A DNA stretch of 64,000 nucleotides from positions 1,426,001 through 1,490,000 of the forward strand of contig NW_020825706.1 of the NCBI RefSeq assembly GCF_003286085.1. Reading direction: 5' to 3'. The notes under the pieces were generated by a model that saw nothing but the letters and a program-made list of their open reading frames with translations, did no database searches and had not been told where the DNA came from. The stretch is from Drosophila persimilis. Lineage: Eukaryota; Arthropoda; Insecta; Diptera; Drosophilidae. Positions 1 through 10,019 of the stretch are shown here, piece after piece. Position 1 is the stretch's first letter; each line of letters starts with the position of its first letter. The position numbers and the translations under genes are program-made.

Positions 1-330
1 TTCTTGGGTTTCCTTCCATTTTCCATCATTATATCCCTTAAACCTTTCACTTATGGGTAATTTCAACAAAGATAATGCTTTATTTATGTCCTTAAAGAGA
101 TACAACCTTCAAATTCCTTTAGTACTTTACGAAATGTTAAAATTTCTCTACATTTTCTTGGGTTTTCGTCCATTTTTATCATTCCATTCCTTAATCCTTT
201 CACTTATAGGCACTTCTAACACAGTTTTTACTTTATTTATGCTTTAAAAAGCGTTAAAAGATACAATCTTCAAATTCCTTTAGTGCTGGAGGAAAGCTCT
301 CTACATTTTTTCTGGGTTTATCTCCTTTCC
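1..330. repeat. Tandem repeat, ~154-bp unit, about 2 copies plus a stub
   Basis: Copies begin near 1, 155 and 310. Each opens with a TTCTTGGGTTT-like stretch, then a CTTTCACTTAT motif, then TTCAAATTCCTTTAGT, and ends with TCTCTACATTTT. The third copy is broken off after about 20 nt, where the mini-me/DINE-1-like sequence begins. The array probably extends to the left of the window. Confidence 0.8.
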
Positions 331-334
331 AACA

Positions 335-971
335 ACAACGAGGAGGAACGTTGTGAGTTGCTGCGGACACCGCAACTCTACAGTTATACCCGATACTAAG
401 TCAGTATGGCTCTCCTCCGGCAGACGCCGCTTATATTAATCGACACGACAAAGAGTGCGTGCGAGAGAGACAGAAAATCAGTCTGAGCGTGACGTCGGGC
501 GCTGCGTAGCCAGTGCAAATTGATTTGTTTCCTTTCGCTATAAAAATGATCTGATCTCATCCAGATTCAGCAATCTGATAGATATGGTCGTTATCTATGA
601 TTCTGCGTTTTTAGTTTTCTCAAATCTGCAATATTGTGGATGCAACAGATTTTCGTCCTTTGTGGGGGCGGAAGTGGGCGGGGCAAAGTTTTGAAATATT
701 TTTGTAGCAGTGACATATCACAGAAGTCTGGATCCAAAACATCGTTGCTCTAGCTCTTATAGTCTTTGAGCATTAGGCGCTGAAGGGGACGGACAGACGG
801 ACGGACGGACAGACGGACAGACAGACATGGCTCAATCGACTCGGCTATTGATGCTGATCAAGAATATATATACTTTATGGGGTCGGAAACGATTCCTTCT
901 GGACGTTACACACATACACTTTTACCACAAATCTAATATACCCCAATACTCATTTTGAGTATCGGGTATAA
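335..971. mobile_element. mini-me / DINE-1-like (Helentron-type) non-autonomous element
   Basis: Seen: a perfect 14-bp inverted repeat, TTATACCCGATACT at 384-397 and its complement at 958-971. A GTCY-type microsatellite (GAC/GGAC/AGAC units) lies at about 787-826. It is followed by a conserved-looking core (ATGGCTCAATCGACTCGGCT, 827-846) and a TATATATA run near 867-873. A small hairpin at 355-378 (GAGTTG...CAACTC) precedes the left inverted repeat. Known: GTCY repeat, a core of about 33 bp and a TA repeat in this order define Drosophila mini-me/DINE-1 elements, which are relatives of Helitrons moved by other elements' proteins. No coding capacity is present. The left boundary is uncertain, between 330 and 384. 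The element sits inside the 154-bp tandem array and about 155 bp before a recursive splice site. Confidence 0.72.
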
Positions 972-1098
972 AAATCCACAAAAAATCTAGAAATATTTTA
1001 CCTTGAAAAACCTTATTCCTGGCTAACTTTTGCCATTATTTTGGCTTAGATCTATGCTCTAAAACTAATTTTAAGTCTTTAAAATACCTATAAAATGT

Positions 1099-1131
1099 CT
1101 TATCTTTTATTCTCTTTTTTTGCAGGTGAGT
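1099..1131 (+). promoter_or_regulatory. Recursive splice site (ratchet point / zero-length exon)
   Basis: A long pyrimidine run ends in TTTTTTTGCAG at 1125 and is followed directly by GTGAGT (1126-1131), so a 3' splice site and a strong 5' splice site abut with no exon between. There is no AG between about 1076 and 1124. A CTAAT branch-like motif sits at 1065-1069, somewhat far (56 nt) and with one AG between. Splicing to this site would regenerate a donor that then joins the acceptor at 9982, 8.9 kb on. This is the known Drosophila mechanism for long introns; use here is inferred from sequence alone. Confidence 0.7.
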
Positions 1132-2305
1132 TTCAAAGGGAAAAACCAACCCCTGCCCACCCCCTAAAGAAAGACAAAGCTTCGAGCTCAAGCTCTGTCG
1201 CTGTCTCTGTTTTCTGTAAGTAAAGAAAAGTTTTGTCCATTTTCCATTGAGTTTGATCTGCATAATGCTTACTGCCTTTTCCTTTTGTTTCTCCCCAACA
1301 ATAAATCATGCGCTGGGGAAATTTCACCAGTTGGTGTGCTGCTCCATTTTATTGCATTTTACTTAGTATTATTATTATTATTATTTTTTGTTTTTGGGCC
1401 ACCTTCCTTTGGCTTACGTTTGGTATCTTTTTAATGATTTTTCTTTCGTTTTCTGAAAGTTCCTGGACGGAGTCTTAAGCACTTTTCCGGCAAAACTTTT
1501 CCCCTGGCTTTTTTTGGGAAAGTTCTTTTGCCCAAGCAAAAGTGGCAGCTGCTTATGATAATCACGAACAAATTTATAAGCTTCCTTCAATTGTTTAAGC
1601 CTCCCTATAGAAAGTGTATCTGTATCTGCATCTGTATGCACAATGCACTTTTCCTAAAGCCCCCCTAAAGCCTTCTGCCTTGTAGTGCCTGCCTTTTCCG
1701 CAGCTAATTGACATCATACACTGAACTCATTCACATTAATTAATGACATCATTCACAAGAGCTGCCGGGTCACTCATGAATGAGGCGGCAGGCGGCGGAG
1801 GCAGCAGGAGGCCACACAGAAAGAGGAGAGGGTCCAGGGTTGGGGTTGGGGCAGCCACTGTGCCACAATAAACAAAGCGCAATTTATGGAAAAAGAAAGA
1901 AAAAAAGACAGAGGCAGTGGCAGTGGCTGCGGCTGAGGCTGAAGCCAAACGCACACGCACTTTGCTCTTAATTCGAGGCAATTTCATGAGATGTCTGTCT
2001 CCTATAGACAAAAGATGCTCCACAGACGACAACGACGATGACGACGACGACTGATGAATGGGCAGCAGCCGGAAGTACATGAAAACATCCCACAGATACA
2101 TACATATGTATCTGCATCTCCGGGATTTCTTAGGCATAAACCACTGGCAATCTTTTGGGGTTTTTTCTTCTTGATTTTAGGCAAAATTAATTGAGTTGGA
2201 AAATTGATATTAATTGAGAGCATTTTCGTGTCCAGCGTGGAAAAATCCTTGACAGTGAACCATAGAAAAAAAAACTGAGACTTTTTTGATAGCATTTAGC
2301 TCTAG
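1132..2305. other. Intron segment without recognised feature
   Basis: Mixed-composition intron sequence. A short ATT run lies near 1367-1386, and purine-rich GAG/CAG stretches occur around 1780-1950. The open frames here are short and of biased composition. I see no gene. Confidence 0.6.
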
Positions 2306-2545
2306 ACCAGACGATAAGACCGATATTTATCGATAATATATTTTCAGATTTTATAAGTTATCGAAAATGATTATTAAAATATTATTAGAAATATTTATTG
2401 ATTTTTCTACTTATCGATAATGAATATTCGATTAATATACAATCGATAAATTAAGTTAGTTTTATTTTGCTCATTAAATTAACTGAGTGGTAGATATTTA
2501 TCGATTACTACGATATTTGGCTTGATAAATTAATCGATCAACTCT
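2306..2545. repeat. CGATA / TATCGATA-rich degenerate array (1st)
   Basis: Roughly 240 nt of A/T-rich sequence with repeated TTATCGATAA-like cores, including TATCGATA near 2329 and 2416, plus several ATCGAT and CGATA words in both orientations. TATCGATA is the consensus DRE (DREF), and CGATA is the core bound by BEAF-32. The array is degenerate and shows no clear unit length. Confidence 0.65.
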
Positions 2546-3111
2546 AATAATTGTCTGATAATCTTTTCTGATTTTTCATGAATTACGAGGCAAAATAATT
2601 GTGCTAGAAAATGTATATAAATTGAGTTAAAAACCAGCAAGCAGAAAAAACCTTGACAGTGACCCACATAAAAAAAGCTGTCTTTTCGGAGGACATTTTC
2701 TCCATAGATGGGCCTTTAATTTCAATGATTCTCTGGGCTTTCATTTCGTTGATTCCCTTGGCTTTTCTCCGTCTCTTTGTTGCTTTCTTTGGGCTCTTTC
2801 CTTTGGTATTTTTTGTGTGCTTTTCCTGTCTATTGTTTGCTTTTGGTGGCACGCTTTAATTATGCAAAATTAATGTTAATTAATCTCGTGTTGAACACAG
2901 ATTTTTCCACAGGGCCATAAAGGCATTTACTGGCTTGGAAAATGCACACACAAGATGGAAATTAATTGCAAATCTGGAGACCCAGAGAGCCCTGGTGATA
3001 TTTGCTTTTGCTTTTGATATTTGTGACATTGATGATGATGGAGACGAGACCGACGACAATGGCATTTGTCAGGCAGGTCCAAAGCATTTGTCATCAGAAC
3101 ACTATTGGCAT

Positions 3112-3152
3112 TGCCTTTGCCTTTGGCTTTGCCTTTGGCTTTGCCTTTGGAT
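3112..3152. repeat. CTTTGG/CTTTGC hexamer run
   Basis: About seven alternating CCTTTG/GCTTTG hexamers in tandem. Nearby (about 3000-3020) are TTTGCTTTTG units. The surrounding 2546-4600 stretch otherwise holds only microsatellites and unremarkable intron sequence. Confidence 0.75.
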
Positions 3153-3952
3153 TGTGTTTTGTGGTTTGGAAATTGCCTGCCAAAATGAACGTAATGATTG
3201 CCATATTGTTCGTTCTCGCACACACACGATACTGGCGATTGATTTGCGGTGCTTCACGGTTTGCCACAGTCAAAAAGCACAATTCATGCCCAAAAAGAAA
3301 CAAAAAACAGAAGCCCAGAAGAGACCCAGAGCAGACCCAGACCAGACCCCTTTCTCCAAAGCAGTCGTGTGGCAGTCTTCTCTCAATCTCAGCTTTTATG
3401 CTTGAACTTTTGAACTAGTTTTCACTCAGACTCGGAAAGAGCGACAAAGGGAGAGATAGAGAGTTAGAGAGAGAAGTGCTCTGTCTATTGTCTAGCAGTT
3501 TTTTGTGTGTGCCCCGCAAGACGTGCCTCTCCCGCTCTCTGTATCTGCGGCAATTTTATTACATTAACGTTTGCAATTTGGCATAATCGGTTCTATGATT
3601 TATGGTATCTCGTATCTCTCAAGCCATCAGCTAAAAGATACACATCAAATCATTGAAAGGCCCCCACCGACAAATTTGAAAGTATCTTTTGCACACGTAT
3701 CGAAGAGCCCAGACGGCAGACGGTAGACGGCAGAAGTGTAAGCTCAAAAGTTCGTCTAAAGGAAATTAAATTGAAAGCCTTTTGCAATGGAGATACACAC
3801 GCTCGTACCTATAGATACAGATACATTTAGCTATAGATGTACATAGATATAGATGTGGTTTGAAGGCAACCTACTTACCTACTCGAGTGTCGGAATGCAG
3901 CACTGGCATGGGGATGGGGGCGTGTGCCTTATAGACATGCAACCCCATGCGA

Positions 3953-3979
3953 GTATCTATCTATCTATCTATCTATCTA
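3953..3979. repeat. (TATC)n microsatellite
   Basis: Nearly seven perfect TATC units. GT-rich runs follow at about 4018-4042 and 4336-4361. Confidence 0.9.
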
Positions 3980-4609
3980 CCTTGCCACTACTTAAAGGCA
4001 CCCCTCTTTTCTCTCTCTGTGTGTACCTGTGTGTGTGTGTGTGCCACATGGCGTATGATGGATTTATGTTTAAGTTGCGTGCAAGCAACTTAATGGATTT
4101 TGTAATTTTCTTCTTCTCTTTTTTTTTTAGTTTTTACCTAGAATAAACTATCTTGTAGATACTTTGCACACTCAGACATTTGCCATTCGGAATGGTTTCC
4201 CCAAAGGCACCTCCTCTTCAAGGAGACACGAGTCTAAAGCTCCCACTGAGGCTCTCTTGCACCAAAAAGCATCCAAAAGAATTGGAGCATGCCGCCCAAG
4301 TTATACAAAAAATATCTCTCTCTGTCGGTCTGTCGGTGTGTCGGTGTGTGTGTGTGTGTGTGTTCTTGAGCAGGCATCATAATATATGCAGGCACATAAG
4401 CAAACTGAGGCTGATTCGCGTCTGCTTCCTTATCCCCTCCATCGTCATATCCCCCTCTCTCCCTCTCGGCCACAATCTTTGCCTCTGTCTCAGGGAAAAG
4501 TTGAAAACGAAAACAAAAAAATTTTGATGGCAGTAGAGAACTTTTGGCTGAACTTTTGATGCGCTGTAGAATATCTAGACTTGGATTAAGAACCATGAAG
4601 ATGGTAGAT

Positions 4610-5335
4610 ATTTAGCGATTTATCGAAAACGATTATTAATCGGTGAAAACAAAAACCCAACCGTCGTTTAAATAGACATTTATCGAATTATCAATAAAGA
4701 TTATTAATCGATAACATTAAAAATCCAACAAGCTATTAAATATATATTTATATAGATATTTCTCTATTTATCGATCGAAATCATTAATCGATAACATACA
4801 AAATTAAATTTATTTTAAATATATATTTATCGATGACCATTATTAATCGATAACATACAATAACCACTGCCAATTAAAAAGATATGTATTTATCTCTATC
4901 TTTGAATAGATATTTATCAAAAATTTATTTGGATGACGATTAATAATCGATAACATGCGACTAATGCATTTTGACAAAGCCAACCTTGAAATTCATTAAG
5001 AAAAATTCCAGATTTGTATTTATTGCTTCTAACTGCATTACGATATTAAATCGATAACATACGATTACAGTCGGATTACCTTTAAATGCTCTATAAAACA
5101 GATATTTTGGATTAGGAATAAAGAAGAATGAATATTTGTTATCGCTTAATCGATAAATTGTACACTATCAATCGATTATTTTAACATTGAATTCATTTCG
5201 ATAAAAATGCTATAAAATTATAGCCTCTTTCAATATTTGGCATGAAAATTAACCGATAAAATCATCAATTATTGTTTTGAAGGCCTGTAAAACTTCCATT
5301 CGCTGAATGTCTTACCTCGATTATTAATCGATAAC
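4610..5335. repeat. CGATA-rich degenerate array (2nd), ATTAATCGATAACAT units
   Basis: A core close to ATTATTAATCGATAACATA recurs near 4633, 4699, 4785, 4840, 4943 and beyond, with irregular 60-100 nt spacing and A/T-rich filler (ATATATATTTATCGA). About 15 CGATA/TATCG words are visible. It belongs to the same motif family as the arrays at 2.3, 13.8, 16.9, 42.4 and 58.7 kb. No coding potential. Confidence 0.75.
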
Positions 5336-6734
5336 CAAGTTTAGAGAACCTTTACCCTTAAACTACCTTCGTCTTAGCTAATAGACCCCTCCATCGCCCA
5401 TCGAAAGAGTGTGCAAAGAAAATTTGTAAATTGAGAAGCCAGAAAGAAAAAAAAAGAGGCGCTTGAGGGAAACGGAATATTTCAGTGGCTGGAAAAACTT
5501 TTTTTTTTTTTTAGCTGGCAATGGCAATGCCTGTCTTGTGACTTCGTCGTGTGCTTATTAAATATTAATTATGCGACAGAGGAGCAGCAGCAGCAGCAGA
5601 GCAATAACAATAACCAGAGAGTGTATATATTTGTGTGGACAATTTTTATGGCCAGAACCACTTGGAGATGGCGGGGCCAACAAACACACACGAGAGTGTT
5701 ATTATTCCTAGATGCCACTAGGCGTGTCAGGCTCATCCAAGTGTCTCGAATGACGACGACGATGATGATGATGATGATGATTGTGGGGCTGTAGATTGGG
5801 GATGACAAATTTGGGCATTTGACACGAAACAAGATACATTTGCATCTCATCTTTGCCTAGAGAGATGTCGCTCAAAGGGAAGATCACGTGGGTGCCCGGG
5901 CTAGCGATACATTCGCGTACTTGTAGATACTCTTTATTGCTTGGAATATTTGCAATGCTAATTGTAATTGTCTGCTGGATGCTGCCTGCTGCCTGCCTGC
6001 CTGACAAGTGATCTAGCCAAAATCATCTTTATTTTTATGGGCAAAAATAAAACTCGTTTCCGCGGGCTGCCCGTGGGCATCGTGGGCGTGCATCGATTAG
6101 CTTTTGGATCGTGTGTATCTATGGCTTACAGAGCCCTCTGTTGCCCGTCCCCCTCCCCCTTAGAGCTAATCGAGCGAGCAGTCAAATCGATTTTGCCAGC
6201 GGAACCTCAAAAATAGATATATTTTTTCAAATTAAGTTTTCGTTACGACTTCCCTTTCGTTTTTGAAAGGGGTGCAGCCGAGCATTTGTCATTATAAAAA
6301 TTACATTTAATTATATTTCAACAAAAACAAAAATAACAAACTTCCGTTCCAAAACAAAAAAAAAAAAGATGAAATTCGTTCCTTGGTTTTTTGTTTGTTT
6401 GAGAGCGTGCGGGAAATTCATTAGCAATATTTATGACTACTACTAGTAGTAGTTGTTGTTGTTGTTGTTGTTGTTGTTTTTCTGTCTACTGTCTACTGAC
6501 TAATTTCCATGGCAATGGGAATAATCGCAGAGCCCCGCCAAAAGGCAGCGTCATTACGTGTATTGTTGTTACTCTCTCGTTAGCCTCCCCTCCCCCTCCC
6601 CCTCCACAACCCAAAGCACCGACCCGCCCCATTCCTTTGTTTTGCATCAATTATTTGTTGCTCTCTGAGGCAGCCATTGTGTGCCCTCTGTGCGGCTTAT
6701 ATAAACAATTGTTAGTCATAGCTCCAAGAGCGCG

Positions 6735-6765
<31 letters not shown>

Positions 6766-8714
6766 GAGAGAGAGAGAGAGCTCAATGAGAATATGTTCTA
6801 TTCTATTCGATTCAACTACATATCGCATCGTATATCGCATCATCATTATCTTTCAATCTTTCGGGCAATTACTGGCCTCCACCGGAAATCAATTTCATTT
6901 TTGTCAAACTCAATCGAAATAAATCCTCAATATGTGCCATACAAATATACCCATATACCATTTATAGATATCGCTTGGCTGGGGCGAAGGGGGGTTGGGG
7001 GAGGGCTCTGCTCATTAATCGAAAAAAAGTATCTGCAATTTTTGGTCATAAATCGTTCCATATGCGAATCGATAAAACGCAAAATATACAAATGCAAAAA
7101 GGTTTAGATACAGACAGTGGTGGGCATACAAATAGGCACAGCCCCTAGAAAGGCATTAAACAAATTTTAGATTAATTTTTAAATAAGCTTAAAATTATTT
7201 AAGGCCTTTTAAATATTAACTTTTGCCTAGATTTCATATCTATTTGAGGTCGGAAAAGGTTTAAAAAAGATATCTGTTAATATTATCCTAATATTCCCGC
7301 CTCTAGTGTAAACATTTTATTCGCTAAAAATCTATAACTTTTGTGTGGTTTTATGGGACATTTTCTTGCATTCATAAATCATAGGAGGATTAAATGGAGG
7401 CCCCCGCATCATCATAGCCGTAGAATATCATTATTTGTCCACTCGATGACATCTTGCCTGCAAAACCATTGCCATCGCACAGATACATCTTTGCCACAGC
7501 CAACGATTACAATTCATAGGAGCTCCAAAGTGCTGCTGGTGGGGTGGTACTCCTCTGGCCTTGCCCCATTCATAGCCTTGTTTGTCTGCTCTCACCTTAG
7601 ATACAGATACAGATACATATTGTATTTGTATCTTTTCAAGATCTGAGCTTTAGTTATGTGCATATTTGTGACCTGCTGAAGCGTAGAGCATTTTTGTAAT
7701 ATAATTTTCGGTTTTTTGTTGTCAGCTCAATTTTCAAGTTGTTTCAGATACAATCCTCCTCCTCCCCCTCCTCCTCCACCTCCTCCCATGTGTATCTTTG
7801 CGTTGTTTGTTTGCCTTGCGGTTGCCTCTTATTCCCATTTCTGTGTTTTCTTCTTTTGTGTATTCAAATTTGTTGTTGTTGTTGTTGCTGTTGTTGGAAG
7901 AGGAGTTTTGCCAGCAGCTGGCTTTGTTGTAGCCACACTGTTGCCTGCCTGCCCCTTGGTGATGTCTCACTATGATAAGGCAAAAATGTACACGTACATA
8001 CACTGCAAGAAAGAACAAGGGCAGTCTGTGTTTTGTCTGTCTGCCGGCCGTGCACTGACCTACTCAATTTATGCTGCTTCTCTCTCTCTCTCTCTCTATC
8101 TCTCTCTGTGTGCCCCCTAGGCATACAGTGCGTTGCAACAGATGTTTTTGTGTGATTATCTCAAAAGGAAGTTCCGTTTAAATTACTGCCGGAGATGGTC
8201 TAGAAAGATGGCTTTAAAGCGAAAGTTTTGAATTCATAGAAATAATTGAAGGAATTCCATAATTATTTGACTTCTGGTTTGATATTTCCAAACCATAAAC
8301 TGGGTGTTTCTGAACCTCCTTAAGAGCTTTCCCCTCGAATAAAAAGGGGTTATTTCCACTGTTATTCCTAGGTTTCCTTCTAGTACCCCACATGCCGACC
8401 TTTTCTCTCATATTTGTCATCCCTTTGCCCCCTTTCACCATCCATCCATCCTCGCACACATTTGTCGTCATATTTACTTTTGATTTATGCAGCGTTTGCT
8501 CCAGTCCTCATCTGTGGCTCTCTCTCTCTCTCTCTCTCTCTTTGTGTGTGCTGTGTGTTTTATTGTGTAAACATTTGCATTATGTTAAATAAACCCCAAA
8601 AGTACGAGTATTTTGACAATATCGAGATATTATTTGCATTGCCAGCCCAAAAAAAAAAAAAAAACAATAACCTCAACATTCAACAACATTCAAATGCAGG
8701 GCAAATATTTGTGT
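5336..8714. other. Intron segment with scattered microsatellites
   Basis: Holds (GAC/GAT)n at 5752-5781, a palindrome ACTACTACTAGTAGTAGT running into (TTG)n at about 6435-6477, a (GA)n tract at 6734-6780, CCTCCT runs near 7756-7788, (TTG)n at 7872-7890 and (CT)n at 8079-8106 and 8519-8541. The open frames across it (up to 224 codons) are made by these repeats. I see no gene. Confidence 0.65.
6734..6780. repeat. (GA)n microsatellite
   Basis: About 47 nt of GA dinucleotide with one GGGA interruption. This is a typical GAGA-type tract in Drosophila intron sequence. Confidence 0.9.
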
Positions 8715-9935
8715 GCTACTTATACGAGGTAGTACTTATACGAGAAGTAGCTCTTTTCTCTGCTGTGCTCTCTCCACTTTTAGCCCATTTTGATGGCTAA
8801 TTCTATGAGTACTTACTTCTGTACTTCTTTGTCTGTCTTTTGTATTACAACTACTTTTTACAGACAATCTAGTTTGATTTCATTTTGGACCTCTTCTCCC
8901 ACTTTCTGTAGATCTTCTACTTCGATTTCTATTACCTAAGAAACTTCTATTTTTTGTGAAGACTTGATCTTTGTTTTAATAGATCTGAAGAGCATTAGAG
9001 ATGTACATTACTTCCACTTATTCTCGTTTCCCTTTCCTTTACATCATCGCAAGCTCTTCTACGTGTCTTCTACTACATATCTTCTTCCTAAATCTCTTCT
9101 ATTTCTGCCTCCACCAGATTTTAAATCTCTGCCTCTTCTTCTATTTTATCCTTAAATTCTTATACGACATCTTATACGATTATTTATACGAAGTCTATTA
9201 CTTTTACTCATTTATGTATAACTCTTCTTATACATCATCTTATACATCTTCAACTACTGTTTCTAATACCGCCTCATACAAATTTTGTAGACCTCGTCTT
9301 ATACTTCCTTTAGTCCCACTTATACTACTTCTTATTCGTTATCGTTTTATTCGTTTTATCGTTATTCTCATAGTGCCTCTTTTACTTCGTCTTATACTTT
9401 GCCGTATACTTCTTCTGATACTACTTTTTCTTGTGCATACTCTTATACCTCTTCTTATATTACTTTTTGGTATACCTACTGGTATACATACTTTCAAACT
9501 TCATATTATACTTCATCTTAAAATTTATCTTTTACTTCGTCTTTATCTTATACTCAGTGCTTTGTTTCGTCTTACACTACATCTTATTTTTCATCTTATC
9601 ATTGCTCTTATATTTTGTCTTAACTTTGTCTTATACTCAATCTCATTCTTTATTGTATACGAAATCATATATTTCCGCTTATACTCCATCTTATACTTAA
9701 TGGTATATTACTTGTTATACTTCATCGTGTACTCCATGTTATACTTCATATTATCCTCACTCTTATATTTCATCTTATACTCACTCTTTTATCTCTTCTT
9801 ATTTTTACTCATATACATCTTCTTATCTTTATCTTTACTCTTGTACTACACCTTATACTTACTCTTATATTTACTCTTATACTTATTTTTCTACCCCCAA
9901 CTCTAATATTTATACCGCTGATTCTTCTTATACCT
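8715..9935. repeat. CTTATACTT degenerate pyrimidine-rich array before the exon
   Basis: More than 1 kb built from drifting copies of CTTATACTTC / ACTCTTATA-like 9-12-mers, sparse at 8715-9130 and dense from about 9140. On the plus (transcribed) strand it is pyrimidine-rich and almost AG-free: only one AG lies between 9374 and 9980. A long open frame through it encodes only L/I/Y/F-rich low-complexity sequence and is not a gene. The array ends about 45 nt before the splice acceptor, so it acts as an extreme extension of the polypyrimidine tract. Confidence 0.85.
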
Positions 9936-9940
9936 CATTT

Positions 9941-9982
9941 CTAACCATATTTTTCCCTTATTTGCTCTGCTCGATTTTGCAG
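9941..9982 (+). promoter_or_regulatory. cpo: Branch point and 3' splice site of the cpo polyQ exon
   Basis: CTAAC at 9941-9945 is a consensus branch point 37 nt before the AG at 9981-9982. Between them is a pyrimidine tract ending TCGATTTTGCAG. No other AG occurs for 423 nt upstream. Later AGs at 10005, 10008 and 10016 could act as minor alternative acceptors but lack their own pyrimidine tracts. Confidence 0.88.
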
Positions 9983-10019
9983 TACGAACTGATTCGCCAA
10001 CATAGCCAGCTACCAGGAC
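9983..10019 (+). other. cpo: 5' edge of the cpo exon, possible leader sequence
   Basis: Thirty-seven nt between the splice acceptor and the CTG candidate. In the polyQ frame they read two codons, TGA, then FANIASYQD. In the acceptor-adjacent frame (from 9983) they start a 57-codon frame that ends at 10154-10156 and does not reach the RRM. Upstream coding sequence therefore cannot enter the polyQ frame through this acceptor. Confidence 0.7.

Larger units (their letters stand above)
1..9982 (+). other. cpo: Intron of cpo upstream of the polyQ exon (3' part)
   Basis: This is non-coding sequence up to the acceptor at 9982, and its 5' end lies outside the window. It holds, in order, a tandem array, a mini-me/DINE-1-like element, a recursive splice site at 1125/1126, CGATA-rich arrays (2.3 and 4.6-5.3 kb), many microsatellites, and the CTTATAC array that runs into the exon. 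I found no upstream exon with convincing coding content or paired splice sites. Intron status is inferred from the acceptor at 9982 and the strand of the exon. Confidence 0.75.

Noticed and set aside
9001-9906. 301-codon plus-strand open frame, L/I/Y/F-rich, hydrophobic
   Set aside because: It is the translation of the degenerate CTTATAC array, which contains few stop codons in that frame. It lies in the polypyrimidine side of an intron and shows no domain or start context.
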